Source: Marivirga salinae | Lineage (GTDB): Bacteria; Bacteroidota; Bacteroidia; Cytophagales; Cyclobacteriaceae | Assembly (NCBI RefSeq): GCF_030503855.1 | Contig: NZ_CP129971.1 | Span: 3,844,001-3,908,000, forward strand | DNA: 64,000 nucleotides | Reading direction: 5' to 3' | In this document: one piece after another, positions 26,345 through 34,623 of the stretch | Position numbering within the stretch: position 1 is the first letter of the stretch | Layout: the number at the start of each line of letters is the position of its first letter | The notes under the pieces: generated by a model | Databases searched by the model: none | What the model saw: the letters and a program-made list of their open reading frames with translations, nothing else | What the model was told of the DNA's origin: nothing | Translations under genes and position numbers: made by a program

Positions 26345-27580
26345 ATGGAAGCAATAAACCCAACCAAAATCTATTCGCTATTTGAATGCATCGGAATAGA
26401 GTTGGAATATATGATTGTGAATCGGAAAACATTAATGCCTGCTCCTATTTCTGATCAATTGATTTTAAAAAAAATTGGGCAAATCACAGATGAACTTGAA
26501 AATGGAAGTATCAGCTGGTCCAATGAACTAGTTTTACACGTTTTGGAATTGAAAACCACTAATCCTATGCCTGGAGTAGAAGGATTAGCGCATGATTTTC
26601 ATCAAAATATATTGGAAATCAATGAGATTTTGGAGCCTTTGGATGCTCAGTTAATGCCAACTGCCATGCATCCATTATTTAATCCAATTACGGATGTAAA
26701 ATTGTGGCCACACGAGCGAAATGAAATTTACAGTAGATACAATCAAATATTTGATTGCAAAGGACATGGCTGGGGAAATTTGCAGAGTATGCACATCAAC
26801 TTGCCTTTTGCCAATGATGAAGAATTTTATTTGCTGCATGAAGCGATAAGGCACATCATGCCTTTAATTCCAGCCTTAACGGCCTCCTCTCCTATTTTTG
26901 AGGGACAGAAATCAGAGATTTTGGATAACAGATTGGCTTTCTATGAAAAAAACCAACAGAAAATACCTTCTATTACAGGAAAGGTAATTCCCGAATCAGT
27001 GGCGAATAAGGCGGAATATGAAAAAGTAATTTTCAAAAGAATATTTCAGGATATAGCTCCTTATGATAAGGATAAAAGTTTACAGCATGAATGGCTGAAT
27101 TCAAGAGGTGCGATTGCCCGATTTGACAGAAATGCCATAGAAATCAGAATAATTGATTTGCAGGAATGCCCAGCGGCAGATCTTGCTATAGCTGAATTTG
27201 TAGTGCAGGCTTTAAAATTTATCATTCCACGCATTAAAGAACATAACCCAATTGATGAATATGAGCTCTATGATATTTATAGATTGGCTTTAGAAAAAGG
27301 TGGAAAAAGCATGATCTCCAATGAAGACTATCTACAAATTTTCGATTTGGATAAAACGGGAAAAGTGAACATAGAAGATGTATGGAGACATATTTTCAAG
27401 CATGTTTATCTATCGGAAGATAAAAAAGACATCATTCAATATATTCTTGATAATGGCAACCTTTCACAACGGATCTTAGCAAACCTAAAGAATAAGGTGT
27501 GGTCGGATGAAAACATCAAAAAAGAATATGCGGTATTGGTGGATTGTTTGAAAGATAATAAGCTTTATGAGCTAAGGTAA
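26345..27580 (+). CDS. Glutamate-cysteine ligase (GCS2) family amidoligase
   Basis: 411 residues of glutamine-synthetase-like fold. GIELEYMIVNRKTLMP (Glu pair for metal), LVLHVLELKT, GWGNLQSMHINLPF and FDRNAIEIRIIDLQECPAADLA follow the GCS2 order. It should form a gamma-glutamyl-type or other amide bond with ATP. It starts 1 nt after the RimK-like stop. A DLDKTGKVNIED stretch near residue 340 resembles an EF-hand loop but lacks context and is probably chance. Confidence 0.83.
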   Translation: MEAINPTKIYSLFECIGIELEYMIVNRKTLMPAPISDQLILKKIGQITDELENGSISWSNELVLHVLELKTTNPMPGVEGLAHDFHQNILEINEILEPLDAQLMPTAMHPLFNPITDVKLWPHERNEIYSRYNQIFDCKGHGWGNLQSMHINLPFANDEEFYLLHEAIRHIMPLIPALTASSPIFEGQKSEILDNRLAFYEKNQQKIPSITGKVIPESVANKAEYEKVIFKRIFQDIAPYDKDKSLQHEWLNSRGAIARFDRNAIEIRIIDLQECPAADLAIAEFVVQALKFIIPRIKEHNPIDEYELYDIYRLALEKGGKSMISNEDYLQIFDLDKTGKVNIEDVWRHIFKHVYLSEDKKDIIQYILDNGNLSQRILANLKNKVWSDENIKKEYAVLVDCLKDNKLYELR

Positions 27581-27919
27581 GAATAGCTTTATACCGGAAA
27601 ATTGATCCAGATAAATCGGGACAGAGATGACGCCCTCAATGTTCTTAAGTTAAGGAAATTTCCTTAACGACTTTTTCGCTAAAGCGAAAAAACTTTTGTT
27701 TTCTTTTGTCTCTCTCCCCGATAAATGCGGGACAGGTCGTGGTTGGAATTTGCTAAAGTTGATAAAGATTACCACCATTATTTGTTAACCACAAAAGATA
27801 CAATAGAACACAAAGGAAAATAACCTTGGTTATTTTTTAGGATTACAGTGAACAATATGGCTTCAAGGCTTAATTTATTAGCATTGATGACAACATGATA
27901 ATATTCTCAAATAAAAGTA
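27581..27919. other. Intergenic region with small palindromes
   Basis: 339 nt without a credible ORF. It holds TTAAGGAAATTTCCTTAA (27651-27668) and the hairpin TTTTTCGCTAAAGCGAAAAA, plausible terminator parts, and one TTAACCACAAAAG...ACACAAAGG unit of the repeat family seen at 28690. Confidence 0.55.
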
Positions 27920-28627
27920 ATGACAAAGTTCATCTTCAGTTGTGAGCATGGGGGCTATGAAATCCCCGAGCTTTATCAATCCTATTTCGCTGGACAAAAA
28001 GCTGTATTACAAAGCCATAGAGGCTGGGATAAAGGTGCTTTGGAAATAGCAAAATACATTAGCCGAAGAGCAGATAGTAAATTGATTTCCAATTCTGTAA
28101 GCCGATTATTGATTGAATGTAATCGAACTTTGCAGCATGAAGATTTATTCTCCGAATTTTCTAAAATCATGCCTCATGATATGCTTAAAAATCTGGTGGA
28201 AGAATACTATTTACCCTATCGAAATTCAATAGAAAGAAAGATAGAGCAACATCTACATCATAATCATCAAGTGATTCACCTCTCTTTTCATAGTTTTACG
28301 CCTGTTTTAAATGGCGAAACCAGAAAAACGGAAATCGGAATTCTTTTTGATCCTGCCAATAAGCTAGAGCAAGAATTTGCTGAAGCCTGGAAAGCAAGTA
28401 TAGAAGAAAAAATGGATAGCTGGAGGGTAAAATTCAATTACCCCTACAAAGGCACTGATGATGGATTAACGACTTATTTCAGAGGTAAATACAAAGAAAA
28501 TTATGCGGGCTTAGAGCTGGAAGTCAACACGAAATTGATGGATTGTTATCCTATGCACCAAATAAGCAACTGGGTCTTCCCTCCTATTTCTTACCACAAA
28601 GGGAAAAAGGATAAAAAGAAAGCCTAA
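27920..28627 (+). CDS. N-formylglutamate amidohydrolase family protein
   Basis: 235 residues with the family start FIFSCEHGGYEIPELYQSYF (metal ligand His in EHGG), ISRRADSKLISNSVSRLLIE(C)NR, HLSFHSFTP (metal His) and LELEVNTKLMD. The family releases formate from N-formylglutamate, but this subfamily accompanies ATP-grasp/GCS2 ligase clusters and may act on their product. It is 339 nt from the GCS2 gene on the same strand and probably part of the same functional set. Confidence 0.85.
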   Translation: MTKFIFSCEHGGYEIPELYQSYFAGQKAVLQSHRGWDKGALEIAKYISRRADSKLISNSVSRLLIECNRTLQHEDLFSEFSKIMPHDMLKNLVEEYYLPYRNSIERKIEQHLHHNHQVIHLSFHSFTPVLNGETRKTEIGILFDPANKLEQEFAEAWKASIEEKMDSWRVKFNYPYKGTDDGLTTYFRGKYKENYAGLELEVNTKLMDCYPMHQISNWVFPPISYHKGKKDKKKA

Positions 28628-28636
28628 GGCTTAAAT

Positions 28637-28906
28637 AACCGCAAAGGCGCCAAGACGCAAAGAGAATTGGAAAGCCTAAGGCTTTTGATTTAACCACAAA
28701 GGTCCAGAAGAATTCACAAAGTTTCACGGAGAAAATATTTACAATTCTTAATTTTTCTTTGCGAAAACTTTGCGCCTTGGCGTCTTTGCGGTTAAAAATC
28801 AGCCTTTGGCTGACCTATTGTTTTCTTTTGCCTCTTTTGCGGTAAATAAAAAGCTTTAGCTTTCCTCTGCGTTCTCTGTGAAAGTCTCCGTGTAACTTTG
28901 TGGTTA
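28637..28906. repeat. Nested inverted repeats (intergenic mosaic element)
   Basis: 28637-28662 (AACCGCAAAGGCGCCAAGAC, then GCAAAG) and 28768-28793 are inverted with 2 mismatches in 26. An outer-type pair TTAACCACAAAG...CACGGAGA at 28690-28731 recurs inverted at 28881-28906. Short AAGCCTAAGGCTT-like palindromes lie between. No ORF. Confidence 0.7.
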
Positions 28907-28928
28907 AAAAAAATGTGATTTATTATGC

Positions 28929-29841
28929 ATGCCTACTAGTTTTTATATAATTTCAGGCATGCAATCAGAAAGTCTATTTATTGAAAAGGAAAACTACAAA
29001 CTTCACCTCAAACGATTTTACACAACGGAGAATGCTCCTTCCGTATTTCTAGTTCATGGCAGCATAGAAGACGGCAAGATATTCTATTCCAAATCAGGTA
29101 AAGGCTTTGCGCCTTTCTTAGCTGAAAATGGTTTTGATGTTTTTGTAGCCGACTTAAGAGGAAGAGGAAAAAGCACCCCACATCCAAGTCGAGATAATAA
29201 TTTCGGAATGGAATCTGCATTTGAAGAAGACATTCCTGATTTCATTGAAAAAATAAAGAATATTACTGGAAAAGAACCCGATCATTGGATCTCCCACAGT
29301 TGGGGTGGTGTGCATTTGATGGCTTATTTGGCTAAAAATGAAGCGCCCACTTTAAAATCTATGGTCTTTTTTGGAAGCAAAAGAGATATACGTGTGCAGA
29401 ATTTTAAAAAGTGGTTGATTGTAGATTTATTATGGTTTGGCTACTGCACATTCCTTGCTAAAACGAAAGGTTATTTACCCGCCAGACAGTACAAAATAGG
29501 CAGTGCTGATGAAGCCAAAGACTATTTTTCTGGAAGTGAACAAATGGGTGCGCTCGAGAGACTGGAAAGACCTTAGAGACGGCTTTGATTATGCCGCTGC
29601 ACTGCAAAGCAAAACGCTACCGCCTATTCTTTCCATCACAGGTGCCAACGATAAGCAAATCGGTCATCCTGTGGACTGCAGGCGTTTACTAAAAGAAATT
29701 GGTGATCAAGATAACTTCACTTTCAAAGTAATAGGCAAAAAGCAAGGCTATAAACACGATTATGATCATATCAATTTGCTTACGCATAGAGATGCTAAAG
29801 ATGATCATTTTCAGGAGGTTTTAGAGTGGCTGAAGGGTTAA
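28929..29841 (+). pseudogene. Alpha/beta hydrolase, frameshifted
   Basis: The first frame (28929-29576) encodes the N-terminal hydrolase: VFLVHGSIEDGKIF, FVADLRGRGKSTPHPS and the nucleophile HSWGGVHLMAYLA. The second frame (29503-29841) encodes the rest: VNKWVRSRDWKDLRDGFDYA, ILSITGANDKQIGHP (Asp) and YKHDYDHINLL (His). The switch between frames falls near 29530 (TCTGGAAGTG) and fits one extra base. A start at 28959 is also possible. Its last 121 nt are duplicated at 30558. Either a pseudogene or a sequence error; the duplication makes decay likely. Confidence 0.75.
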
Positions 29842-29879
29842 ACTTAGCACGCGTTTAGCTTTGCAACACGCGCTATGGT
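29722..29879 (+). repeat. 158-bp direct repeat, left copy
   Basis: The 3' end of the hydrolase gene plus 38 nt of downstream DNA, including a REP-like hairpin (29846-29874), repeats at 30558-30715 with about 5 mismatches. The repeats bracket 678 bp that carry the DUF5615/DUF433 pair. Confidence 0.9.
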
Positions 29880-29888
29880 AGTCTTTTC

Positions 29889-30242
29889 TTATTTATGCTC
29901 GGTGATACCATCATTACTTAACTCAATAAAGCTACTTCTCTCCAACGCATTCTTTATAATTAAGGAGTTATTTCTAAACAAGTCAAATAATTGTTTATTC
30001 TTCAGATTTCCAGTTGTGATTAAGAATAGCTTCTTTGGTTTCCCTAAAGTCATATTTGAGTGGTAAAAGTCAAAATCTTTGGTTACCACAATAAGGTTTT
30101 CACGATCAGCAAACTCAGTAATTTCTAAATCAGGTGTTTCATCTCCTTTAGGAAGTTCATCAACATGGATAGACTCCAAACCAATTTGGTTAAGAATTTC
30201 GCATAGCTTTACTGGAAGTTGTGCATCCACAATTAACTTCAT
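29889..30242 (-). CDS. DUF5615 PIN-like toxin candidate
   Basis: 117 residues with the short PIN-like layout: MKLIVDAQLPVKLCEILNQI (first acidic residue), then LEITEFADRENLIVVTKDFD with the second acidic cluster (KDFD) and LFLITTGNLKN. DUF5615 proteins are predicted RNases of toxin-antitoxin pairs. Its ATG overlaps the stop of the DUF433 gene by 4 nt, so the pair is translationally coupled. Confidence 0.85.
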   Translation of the reverse strand: MKLIVDAQLPVKLCEILNQIGLESIHVDELPKGDETPDLEITEFADRENLIVVTKDFDFYHSNMTLGKPKKLFLITTGNLKNKQLFDLFRNNSLIIKNALERSSFIELSNDGITEHK

Positions 30243-30475
30243 ACAGAAATTTTAGTGTAGCTCGAATACTTCGTTATTTTCCTTGCATACTCCAAACATG
30301 CCAAAATATCTTCTTCTTCCAAATTAGGATAATCTTCTAATATTTCAGCATGCGTTGATCCTGCAGATAAGAGATCAAGGATTAGATCTACTGTATATCG
30401 CTTCCCTCTAATAGTTGGTTTACCATGACATATCTCAGGGTTGATTGTGATTCTATTGATATGTGAGTTTTCCAT
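30239..30475 (-). CDS. DUF433 antitoxin candidate
   Basis: 78 residues; the DUF433 motif INPEICHGKPTIRGKRYTVD, followed by ILEDYPNLEEEDILACLEYA, is textbook. DUF433 proteins carry a helix-turn-helix and act as antitoxins of DUF5615/PIN partners. First gene of the two-gene module; promoter should lie in 30476-30540. Confidence 0.88.
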   Translation of the reverse strand: MENSHINRITINPEICHGKPTIRGKRYTVDLILDLLSAGSTHAEILEDYPNLEEEDILACLEYARKITKYSSYTKISV

Positions 30476-30557
30476 ATGATAAAGTTACGAAATATTAATT
30501 TAATTCGTTTTTATAGAGACATTTATTAAGAAATAAGGTGCTTAAGAAAAATCTAAA

Positions 30558-30678
30558 TTCAAAGTAATAGGCAAAAAGCAAGGCTATAAACACGATTATG
30601 ATCATATCAATTTGCTTACGCATAGAGATGCTAAAGATGATCATTTTCAGGAGGTTTTAGAGTGGTTGAAGGGTTAAA
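30558..30678 (+). pseudogene. Orphan 3' fragment of the alpha/beta hydrolase
   Basis: The frame reads FKVIGKKQGYKHDYDHINLL and continues through THRDAKDDHFQEVLEWLKG to a stop, identical to the end of the hydrolase at 29841. No start codon or 5' part. It is the leftover target copy created when the toxin-antitoxin segment came in, or the end of a tandem duplication. Confidence 0.8.
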
Positions 30679-30715
30679 CTTAGCGCGCGTTTAGCTTCGC
30701 AACGCACGCTATGGT
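30558..30715 (+). repeat. 158-bp direct repeat, right copy
   Basis: Right-hand copy of 29722-29879, offset exactly 836 nt. Differences cluster in the noncoding REP-like tail (30682-30710), and one silent-type change (GGC/GGT) lies in the coding part. Confidence 0.9.
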
Positions 30716-30742
30716 CGAACGGAGCTGATTTTCAGGTAAATA

Positions 30743-31822
30743 TCATTTGGTTCTTTCACCTATCCATTCGGTAATAATGTTTAGTGCTATTGGCGAAAAA
30801 GTTTGTTCTATTGACGCATACTCATTTGGCAAACCTGTTTCGCTTTCCTGAAATAAGTGATTGAGACTTTCTAACTCCTTCACTTGAACATCTCTATTTC
30901 CACCTTCAGAAAGTGCTTTCTCAATTGCTTCCAGATTTTCTTTAGCCGGCACTTGCAGATCATTCTCACCATTTATCGCTAACACAGGACAGTCTACTTT
31001 TTGAAGCACTGGAGCGGGATCAAATTTGATAAAATCTACAAACCATGGTCTCGACATTTGTTCTGCTATGGTTTTTACTTGTTGTTCAGGAATCATCCCA
31101 CCAAATTGGGTGGTAAAGTATTCAGTTAACTTTTGCTGCAATTGCTCCTTATTCCTGTCAGAATTTAATATGATGGTATAGACTCCTTCCATATTTAATT
31201 GGGCTTGTGCCACTACTTCTTCCGGCACTCCCATTTTTCGTTCAATGGAGGCTTTCTGCAGGAGCATCAATTCATCTCCCCTGATACCAGAACCCGCTAG
31301 CAATACTATAAAAGCGACTTCTTTTTCTCTTTCAGTAGCCACAATTGGTGCTATATTTCCTCCTAAACTATGACCCAACAATCCAATTTGTTTCCTATTG
31401 ATCTTTTTATGGGCTTTAAGATAGTCTAAAGCACTTTTAGTATCCTCTACAAAATTACTAATTCCGCTTTCATTATAGTTGCCCTCAGATTTAGCAGTAC
31501 CTCTGTCATCAACTCGAAGAACAGCTATACCATTTCTAGTGAGGTGATCCGCAATGACCAAAAAAGGCTTGTGGTTCATCAGTTCAGAATTTCTGTCTTG
31601 TGGGCCGCTCCCACTGATCAGAATTACAGCTGGAAAATCAGCTCCCTTTTTAGGATAAGTCAAAGTACCCGCCAGTGAGATTCCGTCAATCGTATTTTGA
31701 AACACTACTTCTTCTACTTCATAGCTATAGGGTGCTTTTGGTTCTTGTTCCCTAATGGCCTGAGCATTCACTTGAAAGCTTAGAACAAAAATTACTAGTA
31801 TATATAACCCTCTCGTTTTCAT
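30743..31822 (-). CDS. Secreted alpha/beta hydrolase (dienelactone hydrolase-like)
   Basis: 359 residues with signal peptide (GLYILVIFVLSFQVNA). ILISGSGPQDRNSELMNHKP (oxyanion), IGLLGHSLGGNIAPIVA (nucleophile Ser), CPVLAINGENDLQVPA (Asp) and LESLNHLFQE (His) make a full triad. The SGSGPQDRNSE motif marks the common Bacteroidota periplasmic hydrolase group. It overlaps the SdpI-like gene by 4 nt, placing it third in the sdpR-sdpI operon. Confidence 0.88.
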   Translation of the reverse strand: MKTRGLYILVIFVLSFQVNAQAIREQEPKAPYSYEVEEVVFQNTIDGISLAGTLTYPKKGADFPAVILISGSGPQDRNSELMNHKPFLVIADHLTRNGIAVLRVDDRGTAKSEGNYNESGISNFVEDTKSALDYLKAHKKINRKQIGLLGHSLGGNIAPIVATEREKEVAFIVLLAGSGIRGDELMLLQKASIERKMGVPEEVVAQAQLNMEGVYTIILNSDRNKEQLQQKLTEYFTTQFGGMIPEQQVKTIAEQMSRPWFVDFIKFDPAPVLQKVDCPVLAINGENDLQVPAKENLEAIEKALSEGGNRDVQVKELESLNHLFQESETGLPNEYASIEQTFSPIALNIITEWIGERTK

Positions 31823-32469
31823 GATAGTTGATTTTTAAGCTTCCGGAATTTTAAAAAAGAATAGATTACCGGTACAAGACTTATGATAAGCGTGATGGAC
31901 ATAAAAACAATAAAGTTAATTTGCTTCTCGAAGATAAGGCACGACAAAACCACCATTATACCTCCAATGAACCACATCTTGCCCGCCAGTTTATGAGTAG
32001 CTTTCCATACCTCTTCGTTCTCCAGAGTCCATGGAGTTCTAATTCCTATAAAGTAATTGGCTTTTATTGTTTTAAAGTAATTCCCTAGTATGAAGTAAAG
32101 CAAGCCAACCCCTAGCAGGAGGTAGTTCGGGTTCGTGACAGATCCACTATTTGCGGAATAAATAATAAATAGTGCAAGGATGGATACAAAGGTGGTCAGC
32201 AAAAATCGAATACTATCATACTTTCCTCCCATTTTCTGGAGCTTATTTTTAGGATCGATTTTAGGGACAAGTAATAGTAAAAAATACGTCAGAACAGGCA
32301 ATAATAATATAACGAGAACCAGTTCTGTTTTATCACCATATCGGTTCACTTCCCCTTGCAAATTCCAGTGCACTGGCACTTTATTAGGTAAATCATTCCA
32401 GACATACGCTAGATATACAATCGGCAATAGCACAATCGCAATGAGTGGTAGTTCTTTTTTAAGCTTCAT
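31819..32469 (-). CDS. SdpI family membrane protein (DUF1648)
   Basis: 216 residues, about six membrane helices. DUF1648 opening LPIVYLAYVWNDLPNKVPVHWN (partial) with the PxHWNxxGE motif, and the SdpI half with ANYFIGIRTPWTLENEEVWK. In Bacillus SdpI gives immunity to the SdpC toxin and transduces a signal to SdpR. No toxin genes are near, so here it may serve as a general envelope sensor. It follows sdpR by 3 nt. Confidence 0.88.
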   Translation of the reverse strand: MKLKKELPLIAIVLLPIVYLAYVWNDLPNKVPVHWNLQGEVNRYGDKTELVLVILLLPVLTYFLLLLVPKIDPKNKLQKMGGKYDSIRFLLTTFVSILALFIIYSANSGSVTNPNYLLLGVGLLYFILGNYFKTIKANYFIGIRTPWTLENEEVWKATHKLAGKMWFIGGIMVVLSCLIFEKQINFIVFMSITLIISLVPVIYSFLKFRKLKNQLS

Positions 32470-32472
32470 AGT

Positions 32473-32727
32473 TTATTTTTTTAAAGTCATAATCCAGTTC
32501 ATTAAATCTTCCAGTATTGTGGTATTGAGTGAGTATTCAATAAACTGTCCTTTTTTCTCACTCGTGATTAAGTCTGCCCTTTTGAGAATATCAAGATGAT
32601 GCGAAATACTTGGCTTGCTCATATTAAATCGTTCAGCAATTTGTCCGGCATTCAAATTCTGATCTTTCAGCAGCTCTATTATTTCGCGTCTGGTTTCGTC
32701 ATTAAGGGCTTTAAATATTGAATTCAT
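32473..32727 (-). CDS. SdpR-like ArsR family repressor
   Basis: 84 residues; winged HTH IFKALNDETRREIIELLKDQ, NAGQIAERFNMSKPSISHHL, DILKRADLITSEKKGQFIEY. No metal-binding Cys pair, matching the autorepressor SdpR type. It heads the sdpR-sdpI-hydrolase operon and has a perfect dyad 10 nt before its start (32737-32758), the probable operator. Confidence 0.9.
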   Translation of the reverse strand: MNSIFKALNDETRREIIELLKDQNLNAGQIAERFNMSKPSISHHLDILKRADLITSEKKGQFIEYSLNTTILEDLMNWIMTLKK

Positions 32728-32736
32728 TCATTTAGG

Positions 32737-32758
32737 TATTTAGACAAATATCTAAATA
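32737..32758. promoter_or_regulatory. Operator dyad for SdpR-like repressor
   Basis: TATTTAGA-N6-TCTAAATA is a perfect 8-bp inverted repeat just upstream of the sdpR-like start codon, with the size and spacing of an ArsR-type site. Confidence 0.65.
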
Positions 32759-32834
32759 ACTTGACGCAATTCAAAAATAAACACCTAATTAATTGAAAAT
32801 TAAAGATTTATCGACTTTTCAAATATATCAAGCT

Positions 32835-32874
32835 AAATTCTGATTGCCAGCCATGTGGCTGGCAATCAGAATTT
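32835..32874 (-). terminator. 19-bp perfect hairpin after the 32893-34377 gene
   Basis: AAATTCTGATTGCCAGCCA and its exact complement are separated by TG only, giving a very stable stem 19 nt past the stop of the next gene. Likely an intrinsic terminator or a REP-type palindrome. Confidence 0.7.
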
Positions 32875-32892
32875 CATTCAAAGTTTGTCAGT

Positions 32893-34377
32893 TCAGAAAG
32901 AACCTTCGCGTACATGGGTAGAATCTCCGTTATGAACCTTCATTTCCAAGGCCTCATACTGCTTTGCTATATTTTGTGTATTTACTTTTTCTTCATTTAG
33001 TAAATGCTGCTCGAAGAAACTATCCACGAGTTTCGTTACGATTTCTATACCCAAATAAGGATCAATATCGCCAGTACCTGCCAAAGCCTTAACTGGAATC
33101 ATGAAAGGAATATCCATGAAATTAGGGTGACCGGAATTTAACAACTTTGTTTCGTAGAAATAGTCAGTGCTTTTATTGATGTAAACATGTGAATTCATAT
33201 CCTCGTGATCTGCCGGCCAATCCGCTGAAATGTATAGATAAGGGATTTGATAAGTCGTATCGATCATCTCACCCCATTGAATACCGTCTAAGTTCGCTGC
33301 AGCTTTTATTCTTTCATCTTGTATGGCCAATCGTCCTACTGACCCTCCTCCTACTGAATGCCCGAGTGCACCTATTTTATTCAAATCTAGTTTGTTGGCA
33401 AAAGGTCCTTTGCTATTCCATTCCTCTAATAAATTCAATACAGATTCCATATCTTTCGCCCATCGGCCCTGAATATCTTTCTCAAAATAATTTCGAATAG
33501 CCGGAGCCGCTATTTGATGTCTTTTTTCATAGCTAATTCCATCTTTAAATGCTTTCCTCATAGGATCCAAAAGTTCAGCATTCCATTCTGAAATTTTTTG
33601 CTGATACCCATAATCAAAGAATTTCTGCCTACCATCAGGGAAGCTGGCACCTAAGCTTTCGTAGGTATGATTCATATTAATGATGATATAACCTTGACTT
33701 GTCAGCTCAGTAAGCAGTGCATAATAGCCTGTCGCTTTGGAACCATAACCATGTGAAAAAAGTAGTACAGGGAAAGTGCCTTCCGCAACGGGCAGATCAG
33801 GATAAACAAAAGTTTTGACATGATCCAAAAAATTCAGCGCGTTAGCTGGCAAACCATATTTTGTGGCAAAACCTGCTCTACTACTTGGATCTATATAGCT
33901 TTCTCCTTCTAAATCATCGGTCTCAGCATTACTCGGGTACCAAATTTTACACAGAAATTCCCGTTTATCGCTTTCGTCCTCGGTAATCTTCTCAGGCCTA
34001 TCTGTTTTTACATGGATTAGTTCTGTACCTACTTCGTATTTACCTCGTGGTTCCGGTAGATCAAAAACAGGTAAAACCATAGGCAGAACCCAAGCTAAAA
34101 TGGCGAAAATCGAGAATAGTATATAGCCACTTACTCGTAAAAAGTTTAAACGAGCCGGTTGTGAAATATCAACAGCTTTTATTCGCCACCCTACTAGCAG
34201 CAGCAGAAAATAAACAGGAAACATTTGCCAACGCGCCCCATCAATCAGCAGATGCAAAGCCAACAAAAGCAATAGAAAAACTAAAATATAATTGGATCGA
34301 AACTGTAGTAGGATTTTCCTTTTGACAAAAGGAAGTACAGTGACCACCACTAGCAAAATGATTTCAAGAGTTCTCAT
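32893..34377 (-). CDS. Membrane-anchored PAF-acetylhydrolase-like esterase
   Basis: 494 residues. The first about 110 residues hold several membrane helices (LEIILLVVVTVLPFVKRKIL, YILVFLLLLLALHLLIDGAR). The rest is an alpha/beta hydrolase of the platelet-activating-factor acetylhydrolase type: FPVLLFSHGYGSKATGYYAL, IGALGHSVGGGSVGRLA (nucleophile) and a late SGHPNFMDIPFM (His). It probably cleaves short acyl esters or lipids at the membrane. Single transcription unit. Confidence 0.8.
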   Translation of the reverse strand: MRTLEIILLVVVTVLPFVKRKILLQFRSNYILVFLLLLLALHLLIDGARWQMFPVYFLLLLVGWRIKAVDISQPARLNFLRVSGYILFSIFAILAWVLPMVLPVFDLPEPRGKYEVGTELIHVKTDRPEKITEDESDKREFLCKIWYPSNAETDDLEGESYIDPSSRAGFATKYGLPANALNFLDHVKTFVYPDLPVAEGTFPVLLFSHGYGSKATGYYALLTELTSQGYIIINMNHTYESLGASFPDGRQKFFDYGYQQKISEWNAELLDPMRKAFKDGISYEKRHQIAAPAIRNYFEKDIQGRWAKDMESVLNLLEEWNSKGPFANKLDLNKIGALGHSVGGGSVGRLAIQDERIKAAANLDGIQWGEMIDTTYQIPYLYISADWPADHEDMNSHVYINKSTDYFYETKLLNSGHPNFMDIPFMIPVKALAGTGDIDPYLGIEIVTKLVDSFFEQHLLNEEKVNTQNIAKQYEALEMKVHNGDSTHVREGSF

Positions 34378-34623
34378 AAGATTCTGAATTTGATTGTATT
34401 ATTGTTTTTACAAATATAGAGACATGCCCTCTTTAACACAATATAGAGTACCTTCTGAAAATGGTTATCTATCGACTGAAAAGGTCTCTTTAAAAAAATC
34501 ACTTTATTAGAAAGGCATATTTTTTAAAATACAGTAAGAGAGAACTCTTTTTCCCATAGCATATGATTACACGATCATCTTAACCTTCACAACGCGCTTG
34601 AGCAGACATACTTTCTAAACAGT

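Noticed and set aside
27360..27400. EF-hand calcium loop in the GCS2 protein
   Set aside because: Single DxDxxG-like stretch without a paired hand; probably chance.
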